Below, piece after piece: positions 25,401-38,326 of a DNA stretch of 64,000 nt. Numbering within the stretch: position 1 is the stretch's first letter; the number at the start of each line of letters is the position of its first letter. A program made the position numbers and the translations under genes. The notes below the pieces were generated by a model. The model had not been told where the DNA came from. It did not search any database and was given only the letters and a program-made list of their open reading frames with translations. This DNA comes from Balanoglossus misakiensis (taxonomy: Eukaryota; Hemichordata): contig CM082580.2 of NCBI GenBank assembly GCA_040954595.2, forward strand, positions 5,828,001 through 5,892,000, read 5' to 3'.

Positions 25401-28400
25401 GTACTACATATCGTTTAGTCGTTTTCTGCATTTGGGATTTTACGCATCATTAGAAACAGTCATAAGTCATTTAGTATCCAATCTTTGTCACGTGATACTT
25501 CGCAGATTCCAACTACAAGGGAGAAAAGTCGTATTTGCTGAATGGGTGGGCGTTCATCTACATAGGGTTGGAAAACAAACCGATTGTACTTGACGCAGTG
25601 TAGAAACATTCGACGTTTTATACGACGCTGGACTTGGTCAAAGTTGTTTTGAAAAAAAGTTTTATTTTTCGAGTATCTCGTTTTTGGCGGTGGATCTGTT
25701 CGGATTGGTGAGTAGGCTTACAGTTCGAAGATGACGAATAACACCAGGTCAGGTGGAGTCTGTTGTTTTGAGATTACATGTACATTGTATTGTGGACGTT
25801 TGGGATTAAGAATACAAGGTTCAGTTTCAGCAAAAATCTGCCCGCTTTGGGGCACATAGTTCATTTTCTGAACTTTCACCACTTTTGTGATGTACCATCG
25901 TCTGAGGTCTAACACCCCTGTCGTCGAGGGCGCCATTATCTGCACTCGGAAATGAACAGGCCTTTTGTCCACCCAAACGGTATTTTGTCCCTCGTCACGT
26001 GACGCAAAACAACGCACACCAAGGAGAAATCGTAACAAAGGTGACTCCGGGGCGTTGAGATGGTGCACCCTACTTCACTTTATTATTACATACTTCAAAT
26101 ATTATTCCCTTGCAACGGTGCAATGTCCAACCGAAACGTCAAAGAGATTGGTCACTCCCGACCCAGGGCACCTCGTTCTGACCACCTTTTAAATTATCAA
26201 AAAATGACAGATGAACTTTACCACAGTTGTGTTCATAGTTTGACAAATTTATGAAGATTGTGGAACGCGGTGACTACCTTTGGTTGACCATAAAACAAGC
26301 ACGGGTTCCCGGTACACACCACACTGACGTCGTACAAGGGCACGATAACCCCGGCGCGCACTTAGACATTTTTGTGAAGTTTTATTCTCAGAAGACGCCG
26401 TGTTTTCGGCCAAAATCGTCAACTCTCATGTACACTTGATCGTGCTGGTATAGGTAAGTTCGTTCTATCGAACTTCAAAATTTTAGAATTCCCTTTTTAC
26501 TATGTAAGTGGGTTGCAAGCGTTGAAATACAGTGAACCGCCGTCGAATGATTGGTCAACTGTGGAAAAGGGATTTTGTAGTTGGTTCCCTTTGCGTAAGG
26601 ATCGATGTAGTTTAATTCTTGGCCGAGTTCACATCATGGCAACACCGGGTAATGTCTCTGTAGGGTAAGGCAAGTCGTGTGGTGCCGCTGTCCAATTTAC
26701 GTTCTTCGGATTCATAAACAAACCCGAATGCCACGTGTGGGGATGATATTCGCCCATGGTTTCTATGGTAACATTTTCCCACACTAGTGTTGTCGAATTT
26801 ACCATTATTGGAATCCAATGTCAGCTGTACTATTTTTCAGTAGGTTTAAATCGCTGTATCAACTTCATAAAGTTTCGACGACTCTCGCCGGACTTTTATC
26901 CCGACTCTGGCGATAAGTTTGGTCACTCTCGAGAACTAACTGGGTCGCCAGGAAGAAAGGGTGTTTCAGGCAAACGTTGTTAACCAGCCCGCTTGCCGGG
27001 ACTTTGCCCACCCGATCATAAATTTAAAAACCTTTAATACCTTTTATTGTACAGGTGAATTTGCACGGGTTGTAAACCATTTATAGCTGCGGCCGTTGTG
27101 AAAAAAATATCTCCAGGGTTGTGGTTTGCTGTTTTGAGTCATATTTATTTGAACGCGCATAGTAAACGCCGCCAATACTCGAAGTGATCCAGTGGCCATA
27201 GAGAACGAAATCGTCTGAAAAAAACAAACTTCGCGAGTAGGCCTACAGAAATAGCCACAGCTGAACGCTTTGTATAATTTGTCTGAAAACGTGTATTTGG
27301 CAATTGTGGCATATAATGTCCCTTTGTTGGAGTCGTTGGAACGGAAAAGCGGAATGAATAATGTCATTATGAAAATCATCATTGGCTGAACTATTTGTGC
27401 CGTGTCATCTTTTTTGCCTGTGGGTTTCTTTTGTCACGTGACTAGGTGCAAACGGACGAGCTGTGCAAACACATTAACTTCAAATGTAGTTCTAATAACC
27501 GTCAGACAAAGCGGATCGTAAAATAACAATATTGGTATTTACTCTCCTCGTTATCGATATTCGATAATTGTGTTCTATGCCGAGGATTAATAATTCCAAG
27601 CTGACCACTTAGCTGTTTGGGAACCCAAAACTCGCCCAGTTTTTTTTACATGTGTATTAGATGGCTGTGCAATTAGCAACGCTGAAATATCTGTCATTGA
27701 TATTGAAAATGTGTCATTATCCGCGGTTGTTGTTTCGCAGGGGTCGCGACCTCGAGTTTTTATTAATACGACAGCAGACGAGGAAGGATTAATTTTTAGT
27801 TTTAATAAAACCAACTTTGGCGTTCACGCTGCCGTGTCTGAGTCGCGCAGGCAGATGTATCGTTCGGCGACATGTACATGTAGGTTAGGCAGCGTTGGGA
27901 ACCGCGTTTGCCTGTGCACCGGGCATTCATAGCACAGTTGTTTCGAGTGCAAACTGAACGTCTTGTTAGGGAGCGGGGACTGGCTGGAAGCGTGAGTCTT
28001 CAGATAAGAAACCCAGATAACACGCGGGGAACGTGTACAAATGCCGACCGGTCGTGGGTTTCCCGGGCATAAATCAAAGTCTTTCCGTTGAGATGTGCCT
28101 CTGATTGCCGTGGGAGATCTTACCGCGTCGACAGCATGCAGCAGAGAGCAGCTAGCTAAAAGTCAATCAACAGCATTTCGACTTTATCAGCTAGTCTATG
28201 TGATGACGTTTAAACTTTAATAGCGCCGATTCGTATTTCAACCCGTCGTCTCTTAGAAACGGTAAGTTGTATACGTGTCGTCTGCTTTTGCTCAGTGTGT
28301 CGCTGTTCTCCCCGGTTTCATTTGATTCAATTGTATAATTTTTTGTACGGACCATTAATTACGTCGTCAAAGTACATGTAGTCATACATCATCAACAACC

Positions 28401-31400
28401 AGGATGTGGTAACATCGTAGACGGTTGACAGTCGGGTATTCAGTTTGTCAGGAATACGATTTTCGCGTTAAACCAACTTAACGAAAAAAACACTGTGAAG
28501 AGATAGCAACGACGCGCACTTCAACCATGTCAAGCTAATTTGCATATCCATATATCTGTCAACGCCGATGCTACGTAAATATATATTATTGCATGTCGCA
28601 ACCCCAAAACTTAAAATCCTAAAACGTGTCTTCACGGGTGTGTGAACGACAGTTCACGTCGGGAGTGTTCATCGATCCAACACTCTCGACGCATGGTTTC
28701 TTTTTTATCTCTCGAGAGAGGCACAGATCTGAGGAATTTGTAACGCGTTCTTTTCAAGAGGAAGACTTGTTCCCCCCCCCCCATCAAAAAAATGTTTCGC
28801 AAATGTGACGACACACCCGTTAATGTCGTCTAAATAAACGTCTGCTGTATGAAATATGACGTGCTGTCAATAATTGACCACCTGGACGCGTTTGTCGTCC
28901 GTTGGTTCTCGTTTTGTGTGGTTATGGTGTATTTCAAACATCCCCTTCGTAGTCTATACCAACAAAAAACACTACTTCGACAAAGGAGCCATTTTCTTCA
29001 ATGATATCCAAATGTTTGCACTGAGCAAATGTCTGTTTGATCGATCGGGCAAACGGGCGGACAGATGTATATTTTTGTATCCTTGCGTCAGGCAAGACAT
29101 GGACTTGATGTTTGCATCATCGAGTCGGGCGGAATATCGAGTCAGTGACTGATGACGTTATACACATCGCATGGTTTTGTTGTGTAGTTCTGTCTGTTTC
29201 GTTTCTCAAGCGAGGCAGTGCGACGTCATATCGGTAACTTGACGGATTAAAAAATATGACGAGTAACAGTTAGACTAGCCGTGGAAACATAGCTATTTAG
29301 TTGTGTGTGTTTGGGGGGGGGGGTATTATCTATTACCCACAAAACCAACAGAAACTATCCCCCCCCCCAAAAAAAAAAATTGCTGCGTTTCCACAGCTAC
29401 AATTAGGTCTAAAGGCGAAATACGCGTCCGCCGTACTACAACCACATATCGTGTCTACTAAAGTGTATAATTCATCATTTTGCCCTTCCCTCGCGATTTA
29501 AATGACCGATTTCGTTTTAAATATTCACTGAAACCAAGAGGCCATTTTTCGTTCATTAAATTTGCTATCATTTTGTCTCACGCACGTCAATATCCATGGA
29601 CCACGATTCTCAAGAATGCATACTGCTCCCACAATGCACCTCTTGCCGGTGCCAGATCACTACCTTGCACAGATGACGTAAAGAACGCGGTTTTAATTCC
29701 CGCTTTTAACCGTTCATATTTTGACAAAAAATAGCAGCACGCCTCTTCTTGTATATACAAATATGTTTCAGTGTAGTTTTCGAAACGGAACCAAAAGAAA
29801 ATTTAACAAATGATCGTGTTTTTGTCTATCCTCGAAACCTTGAATTAGGTTGCGGGATTTCTAGAATTGTCGACACTACACTAGAGTGTAAAATTGTTCA
29901 GCCTCGCCAAAAAATATTAATGAATTAATAACCGCTCCAAAGCCCCTCACGGATCCAGCTAAAACCAACACTGACGTACCATGGCACTGTTTATACAACT
30001 GTCATAGAATTCCGGCACGTCGACCTGTACAGTCGCATCTCTGTAAGCACTATACACACCCACTCATATACTCCCGTTCGCTATGAATTTTAAAAAGTCA
30101 GTCAAGTGTATATTTTGCCACAGGAGGGAGTGGCTTATTAATGACGGTGATGGGGAAGGGGAATTTTTGCACCAGCGGCTTGACTGCGCCACGGTAACGC
30201 ACGTAAGCGCGCCGAAAAGTAATCAATATTGATTGGTTATAGTATTGAGATTTTATATAAATTTCAAATGTACATTTAATATCGTTTATAACTCAAATTC
30301 TGTGATTAACCAAAAGTAAATGTTCGAGGTTATAAAATGATTGCGACACAAATTCATATTTGAGTCAAGCTTTTTGATGCAAGGCGTGGATGGCCGATGT
30401 GTATCTGCAGATGTGACAAAACCACATTTGCGCGAGTACCAATGCGAAGCAAACAAAATAAAAGCAAGACAGAATTGCTATTGATGCCCCACTTAGAAAC
30501 AAAAGCTGGCGAGATGAATCCATTATGATCCAAATATAGAAAAGCACCAAAATGTCTTTGGTGATAGCGCCGCCACAGCTCGTTATCTTATCGTGCCCCG
30601 ATCTGCGTCTTCAGCAAAGTGACAGTGAGGTATATGGCTATAAATCGCCTATGCTAAACAACAGGTGGTTTTGACCGCACAGGGAACGTCGCCAACAGCA
30701 GCGAAGTCACGAGGGCACTATATGGTTCTCAATTTACACACAATTGCCAGTGTTTCAATTTATGGTCGTTTTTTTTATCTCGTGGACGTGTGTCCTAGTT
30801 TCGCCGACATGAAAACACGAAAATAAACCAATCTCGCCCCAAACTCTGTTATAAAATCTTTTGGTAGTGTCTTGTGGCGAGGTCATTGCGTCCACCCCCC
30901 CACCCCCACCCCTCCATACACACAGTGATACAATTTTGGAACTTTCAAACTTTGCCGCGAACTTGTTGGGCCCCTACATTCATCTGTGCTTTCTAGAGCA
31001 AGAAGAAAATGGTCTGAACTTCAACAGTGCCTAAAAAGCCAGACGGTCCAACAACACAGACAGTATAAGCATACAATATCGCTATCTTGACAGAAATAAC
31101 TAAAATTTACAACACCGCCGAAGAGAGAACCGTTGTACATGGCACGTTAGATATTAATACCCATCGACCAATCGCGGTGGATTACAGTATTTCGTAAGGG
31201 TATACACAATCCATGATTTCGTGATGTTGTATAGCGGGCGGTATGGCGATTCTACTGCCGGCGAAGACGCGGTACGCGTTTACGACACGTGCCTTCGCCC
31301 TGTAGTCGGTATAAAGGTGAGACTGTCGCAAGTACCGCCCTGACTTGAGTCGGTTTGTTTGCTCACTCAATATAGTATAATAATAAAAATTCCGATATAC

Positions 31401-32829
31401 ATGTATGTGTTTGATCATATTAAAACCAACGTTGAACGCACTGTATGCTAGTTTGCCTCTGTCGTCGCTCGTTCACGGATCGACGAGGTTATGCGGCGTG
31501 GCGTGTAACTCCGGTCATTCTGCAAGAAAGTTTTTACCAGTAAGTGAAAAATGTATTTTTTTTTTAAGTTATGTTTAGTTAAATTGGAGCGGTGACTATA
31601 GGACGTAAGATTTATTTCCGTCATGGACCGAATATCAATATCAAGTCAGGAGCTACTCAATATTTACAGAGTGAAGTCATGTTTAGTAAAATGACAAAAT
31701 CTCGTTCTCAGTGGAATGGGAAAATCCCGATAGCGATGGCTTTCGCTGCGTAATCATGAGATTTACGACTACGGTAGTTGGCTGTCTACATTAGCGTTCA
31801 CCTCAAGTTATGGGGACAAGGCAATCTGTTATGGGCAAACCAACGGGGTTCCTTAGTTTCTTTAATTGAAACAAGTGAATTGTTGCTTTGGAAGCGGGCG
31901 CTCTGAACCATATTTGTAGAAAGAATCGACGAGCGTCGCTAGATTCAAGTTATTCCTTTTGCGTGTCACTGTGGTTGATTGAGTCGTTTGTTTTAACGCG
32001 AATGTTTCACGTCTTGCTAGACAAAACAAACCTCCAGGGTATTCCCTTTTTTCACAAATACAAATGTTTTGCAAACTTGAAAAGCTGAAAAAATATATAA
32101 CATGGATTGAGCTACTCGTTACAGTATCATTCGTCGTTTGCATTCACTTGAATTCCACAAATTATAAACTACGCACGAGTTTTACATCAGCATCTTTTTT
32201 GTGTGTGTGATTTTAATAATTCCCAGTTTCCTGATAGCGAACAAGCTGGGTAATACGTGGCATTGAATGACCGTGTTCTTTCCTCGCATGGGGCGCACGC
32301 ATGACTTGTACGTAAAAGCATTACATGTACTTGGAGACACCGGACCAAAGTTTCTCGCTCAGAAAAGATCCCACCTGACGAAGGAGAACAGTGTGAAGTC
32401 ACTCCCACAAACGCGACAGAGATAGATTTGGTGACTAATCACTCATATCATACAAGTTCCTTCACAAGTCAGTGACGTGCCGATACACCGTCCGACCTTT
32501 CACCGACATTATTACAGTGCGCCAACTTCCTGGGATCGTCCAAGAAAAGCGCCCTCATGCCGCCTCACACCTTGCGCAAACAAAAGGTGTGATGACTAAC
32601 CTATCCTGGTGACGTAGTTGTACCGGTCCGGTACCTCAACAATGACATAGGAAGTTGTAATACACGTGTTATGGGCGGACTGTGACAGAAATTATATCAA
32701 ATAAAGTACGGGTCGTTATGATGCTACTACTATACTTACTCAGGCCTGCGTCTTTTTGTTTGATTTTTCAGGCATAAACATCGGATATAAGTTTGTATTT
32801 ATCGGACACCAATACTTGACTTGAAGTCT
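19436..32829. other. Intergenic spacer between the divergent OST-alpha paralogs, no gene recognised
   Basis: About 13 kb of unique-looking sequence without a supported exon. It includes a degenerate (TTCTA)n pentanucleotide run near 20295-20350, G/C homopolymers near 25336, 28771, 29312 and 29360, and a C-rich block at 30893-30913. Any regulatory elements shared by the two divergent transporter genes would be here, but I cannot identify them from sequence alone. Confidence 0.45.
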
Positions 32830-32831
32830 AC

Positions 32832-32841
32832 CTCTATATAG
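32832..32841 (+). promoter_or_regulatory. Possible TATA box of OST-alpha paralog 2
   Basis: CTCTATATAG lies about 140 bases upstream of the initiator ATG, which would give a 5' untranslated leader of roughly 110 bases. No other core promoter element is clear. Confidence 0.35.
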
Positions 32842-32974
32842 TGTACGAGAATCAAACACAACTTCAATTCCGGTAGTGAAAAACTGTGAGAGAGAAAGGG
32901 GAGAAAAAAAAGTTTACGGAAAGAACTGACTTGTCAAACTTCCTACCAGACGACAGAGGAAACACCTCCAAATC

Positions 32975-35900
32975 ATGGGTGAATACAACATCACGGCCGT
33001 CAACGGAACGGCGCTGGTGGCTGTCGGCAATCTTTCGACGTTGGCGGGAAACCAGACTCTTGTTCCTGTCGGTCGCCCGGTCTTGGACTGTTTTCCCGGC
33101 GTACTTCCAGCGGCACTTTACATTAAAGGTAGGTTGCAACAACTTGTTTTATCATTTCCATTTTGTTTGTGTTAGGTCGTTTTATTAAACCGGTCTCGAG
33201 TGACAAATCTTTTGCGGGCCGACAGCAAAGCCAGTCATACTTTAATAGGCCGACACTACCTGCGCACATAACTAGCATTTTTGTTGTTGCATATAGATGC
33301 GCCGGTACCGACAAAAATGAATTATGAGTCTTAAAGTCGATCGATGTTTCTGAAGTCATTGACCCAGACGCCCGTATAATATCAATGCAAAACCACAATC
33401 ACTGTTTCAATATAAAATATACCGGTCAGTCAACCTTGTCGCAAAGCCGACTAAATTACATGGGACAGTAGTCGATGTCCCAATACCAACACATGGGATT
33501 GGCGCAAACGTTTGAAATTCGTCTGTTACCATAGCCACGGTCACCGAACCACTGGGTGTGTTAACACCGCAACGTGCATTTCGGAGAGTACCCGGACGCG
33601 TCATTAAAGTTCGCGCGAACTACACAAATATTTCATCAATGACAATAGTATTAGTGTCTTTTCCACAAAAGGTTGGCAAAAATAGACATAACTTACTTGA
33701 CGGGGCTTTTTTTAATATAGATGCCCCTTTGCAACAAAAAAAACTTCCACCACGGCATTCGCTACGGACATGACGCAACCGTCCGTGCGGTACTCGAGTT
33801 TTGGGGAAACAAGTTAATTATTCATGTCAGATAACACCTTGAAATGAAGTGTTTTAACGGAATATTGAAACAAAAAATTACAGTACCCTTGAATCAAACA
33901 CGTCATTTTCGGAATAACCAAAACAAGATTGTTTAACTTTTGTTTTGTTTTTGTTTTGTTTTGTTTAACCATTTGTTTTGTTTATGTTTTGTTTTTGGCA
34001 GTATGGGAAATCAAGCACGTCGTCATGATCAGCATAGCTGTAGTTCTCACTGCCCTCATCGTCGGACTTTTCTTAGATTCGCTCACATTCCTCAACGGTC
34101 ACATCCCTCTAAAAAGACGGAGATCGAGAATTCTGTGGATTATGGGCATTTATCCGGTGAGTCACAACGTTTTCTTTCGTTTTGTTAATTTTCCGCGGTG
34201 TTGGTAAAGATTTTTTCTATTAAAGTAAACCACAATTCTGATCAGAAATGGTATTACAAATAAGCGACGCGCTGATGTATGTACATGTCATCTAATAGTT
34301 TGTATAAACTTCATAAATCACCTTTTATTTGTTTTTGGTTCCGATTCCAGGTATTTGCAGTTACGTCGCTGATGGCGCTCTTCATGCCAAGAGCGAGTAT
34401 TCTGACAGGGTTTACGGCGTCAATGTAAGTTCAAGTATAAACATGGTCAATTTTTAGCAAAGATATTATTTCAAATTTTTGAATGATTATTGATAGTATT
34501 TTAAGGATGGATGGACGTAACCATTATGTCATAAAACGCATTCTATATTCTAAATTATACTATTGAATGTAAACCTTTGATATTTCCTATGGAAGAGATA
34601 CGATTCTCCTTTGGTTTTATGTTGTTGTTTTGTTTTTAAATTCAAAGGCTAATTTCAGAAAAGCACTACATATAAGCCACCGAAACCTTAAAATGACATG
34701 TTTTTTTTTTTAATTTCAGCTACCTCTCAGTTGCGTTGTACCAGTTCATGTTGCTGGTATTGGATTATTTTGGAGGAAGTGCTGCCATGGTTACGATGCT
34801 GAAAGGCCAAGAAATGATGATTGGCACACCGCCCGTCTTGATTTTCTGCTGCTGCTGTTTGCCAAAAGTTCCAGTCACGAGGTAGGGCCGCCATATTGCT
34901 CTCATCTTTTGTGAGGCTCTTGCTGGTCCCGAGCTGAAAATCAGAAATGTGACAGTTTCGTTTTCTGTCAACATTTTTGGCAAATTCTGCACCTATCCTA
35001 GTTTCACACACCGGTTTCTACAGTACTTAATAGTTTTTTTTTTATATTAACCAAGTCTCACGAGATCTCGTAGAGAGCGGGAAATCATCCATTGTACAAG
35101 GCAAGCTCTTTTGCTTATTTTGCACATTCACAGAATTAACTTTGCCCTCTTTTCACCCAGGAAAAGCATATTGTGGATTCGAAGACTCACGCTACAAGTT
35201 GCCTTTGTCAGACCCGTCGTTCTTTTCATATCAGCCGTTATGTGGGCAGACGGCAGTGGCCTGTACACCCCCGGAAAGGTAAATGGACAGTCCGTGAAAA
35301 AAAGAACGTTTTATGCGCATGTGCCAAACCAGAGAATCTGGTTAAGACATGCAGCAAATTGTGTGAAAAGAAGGGATAAAACTAAAGTCTGCTTATACGG
35401 TGTGCATGAGATCTGGAAGGAAGCGGAGGCAGGCCACTATTTGAATGCGCCGAACGCAACATTTGCTGAACATTTGGATTGGACGTCATGTTAAGTACTC
35501 AAAAAATTTCGCACATGCGCATAAGACGGTCGTCGGCCTTTAAAACTGAAACTCTTTTTCCATATTTTTGTTCACCTCATAACCCAGCAAAAATTGAAAA
35601 CATATTTTTAAATCCGTTATTTTGCTAATGTGTAATTCTGTCTCTATTTTCAGTTTTCACCTAAAGATGCCTTTCTTTACCTGAACGTCGCCAGTTTGAT
35701 CTCCACGTTGACCGCATTCCAGTGTATTGTCATCCTTTTCAAAGTCGCAAAAGAACCTCTGAAAAATTACAGGATTGTTCCCAAATTCTTCAGCGTCCAG
35801 CTGGCCTTGATCTTCAGCAACCTGCAGTCGGTTTTGATCGGTTTCCTGATCGGCAGCGGCCGGATACCGTGCTCGATGACGTTTTCCCGCACCATGAATG

Positions 35901-36677
35901 GACAGTGTAAGTTCTTCTGTGACGTTTGCATAAACCGGTACACGTACTTGCAAGGGGCTCCCTGAAAATGAATGGAAAGAAGTTTTACAATCATCTTAAT
36001 GAATTCAAAGAAAAATCCCACACTAGATAACGTTGCATTTCGAAGCTTGGTCGTATTGGATGTTGCATCACGATATTAATTTTCGAGCAGTCTACAAGCA
36101 AACAGTACATGCGACCATAGACTCTAGGGTATATGATGCGACTCGGAACACAGGTGGTAAAATAGACTGTCTGTGCGATACGATGCGGTATTTACCTTTT
36201 TCATTTTTTCCCACCGGAAAGTATACGCATTGTACTTCTTAACAGCCAATTTTTGGTGCGTAACGTAATGATATGCTGTTTTGTTTTATTTTTGTAGTCA
36301 TCCACAACTTTGCGTTGATAATCGAGATGTTCCTCTTCGCGGTTTTGGCGAGGATCTCTTATCGCAAGAGGGATGGCAACTTGGACTACGTGGCGCCGCC
36401 CAGACCGTCCTTCTTCAGACCCAAGTCTTACGCGCCGACCTACCCAGAAAGGAACGGAGACGTCGAGAGCTACTTGAAATTCAAGGGGGAGTACGACGGC
36501 ATCGACGACAACAGCAACAGCCCAAACAGCCCGGGGCTGTACCCGCCAGCCATCAGTGCCTACCCACAGAACGAGGGCGTCATGTATGTCGACCCCACCG
36601 CCGGTTACCCTGACAACGGATACCTCCAGTATTCGGTGATGAAGAGCGACGACGATTTGCCAAGAACAGACCTGTAA
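32975..36677 (+). CDS. SLC51A: Organic solute transporter subunit alpha-like protein (paralog 2), 7 exons, 431 aa
   Basis: Exons: 32975-33128, 34002-34156, 34351-34424, 34720-34881, 35161-35278, 35654-35906 and 36298-36677; all introns are GT-AG and the sum is 1,296 nt. It belongs to the Solute_trans_a/OST-alpha family, whose vertebrate member transports bile acids and steroids with OST-beta. The N-terminus, extracellular in the known family, has four N-glycosylation sequons (Asn 5, 10, 19, 26). Hydrophobic segments follow in exons 2 to 7. Exon 4 carries DYFGGSAAM (residues 143-151) and a CCCC cluster (171-174) followed by LPKVPVTRK, as in human OST-alpha. Exon 6 ends IPCSMTFSRT. The long C-tail is rich in Pro, Tyr, Asn and Asp and ends SDDDLPRTDL. 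The start is the first Met, in context AATCATGG. The C-tail is much longer than in human OST-alpha. Confidence 0.92.
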
Positions 36678-37853
36678 TACAAAAACACAATTTACAGTAA
36701 GACATAAACTGCCAGACACAGGAAGCTCTCCGCGATCGCGCGTTAAATGACAACTCACTTTTTAAATACGAGTTCATGTTTTGGAACATATGGGCAGTGG
36801 TGAAAACTCTCTCATCTGATTATCTTCATGGATGTTTACGTCGCATGTGTATTAAATGCGAACTTGTTTCTGTTCAAAAGACTTGAAATCACGGTAAACT
36901 TTTATCTGGTTTCCAAACTTTTCCGGAAACCTCGAAATATGAAGACAATCGATTTATGTAACTATGCAAAGGTGGTGTGCTTAAAATGAACATTCCGTAA
37001 TATTTTTAGGGGATTTTAAAAAAAATGTTATTGCAGAATTAGAACACTATCTGCCGTCCTGTCAGCATTCACAAATGACCAACAGAACCGTATTATTTTT
37101 CAAGTGTATTTTTGGGACGAAAATTGAAGGAGGAATCTTAAAGCTAGACTACAGCAGGTCAATTTTTAGTAATTATAGTGCATATCAAAACTTACCTTTG
37201 AGTTTGTCACTTTTATATGTGACAACAAACATGTATTTTCGCGACACAATTGTAATATATTGAGCTATTTTGAAGTTCACGCATGTACGATAAAACATAT
37301 CGTGTCGTATATTACCTTTTTTTCATATTTTACCAGCGTTCTGGATTTATATATTTACTCTGCCACGTTGTCTTTCGTCAATATTTATACTTATAAAACG
37401 CATTTTAGCCCCTTTCTTAAGCAAGACATCTGATCTGAACAAAGTGAGGTGCTCATCACAAACATCGGATTTTACACGTGCCGCGACGCAGGAAATTGCT
37501 TGTTCAGAAACAGGTGACCTATTCGGATGATGAAGTCATAAGTCGGATGCTGAAAACACGTTGTTCAATTTTGACATGTTGGACGCATTTCGTCCACAAA
37601 GCATTTTCCTTGAATTTCCTGCCACGGATCAGCTCTTCTTGACGTCACACACCGCTTGTTTCTCGTCGACAATCAAGCAGTGTCGTCTTCCACCCCTACT
37701 TATGTTTTTTCTAGTCTGCCGACAGGTGGCGCTGTACCTTAAACGATCACAGTGTTGATACTAGTAGTTTCATTTCAGTACGAAACTCCCCCCAAGAGCG
37801 ATATTTGTACATACCTCGATTTGTCACAAGACCTTTATATTTTAAGAAATAAA
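36678..37853 (+). other. 3' untranslated region of OST-alpha paralog 2 with poly(A) signal
   Basis: AT-rich sequence without coding signal after the stop codon. AATAAA at 37848-37853 is the best poly(A) signal, implying a 3' untranslated region near 1.2 kb. Transcript ends are inferred only. Confidence 0.5.
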
Positions 37854-37981
37854 ACATTTTATGTAAAACTTTACACTCCTGGCGTCATAGTCATTTTTCA
37901 AACACAATAGCACCACCGATTTTAAGTAAATGCTAGTAAGCAATAAAGGTGGCACTGCATGTTGAAAAATTTCACTTCAAA

Positions 37982-38326
37982 TTTATTTTACATAAATTCC
38001 CATCATATCAATACTGAAAAATTAAAATAAACAATAAAATGTCAAATCAAGCAGTTTAACACAGATACAGTTATATCTGACAGCACTCCTACTCCGAGTC
38101 AGAACATCCACAATACATACACAACTCCACAAGTCATTTTAAATGATAAAAATCCCCTTTTTTGTTTCTACGTCATTATAAATCCAATTCATGATGAAAG
38201 ATCATATTGTGCTCTTTGAAATCAATCTCCCAGTGCATGACCCAGATGTCAAAGTGCAAAGGTTACCATCCCAGATTTAAGTAGCATAACAGAATGCCCC
38301 GTGGGATCAGCAGTCTCGTTCCCACA
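37982..38326 (-). other. 3' untranslated region of RETSAT copy A with poly(A) signal
   Basis: TTTATT at 37982-37987 reads AATAAA on the minus strand, about 340 bases past the RETSAT-A stop. It is only some 130 bases from the plus-strand poly(A) signal of the neighbouring transporter gene, so the two genes converge tail-to-tail. Confidence 0.45.

Noticed and set aside
35161-35494. Read-through of OST-alpha paralog 2 exon 5 into the following intron (about 70 extra codons)
   Set aside because: A strong GTAAAT donor at 35279 and perfect family continuity into exon 6 make intron retention the less likely reading; it could only be a minor isoform.
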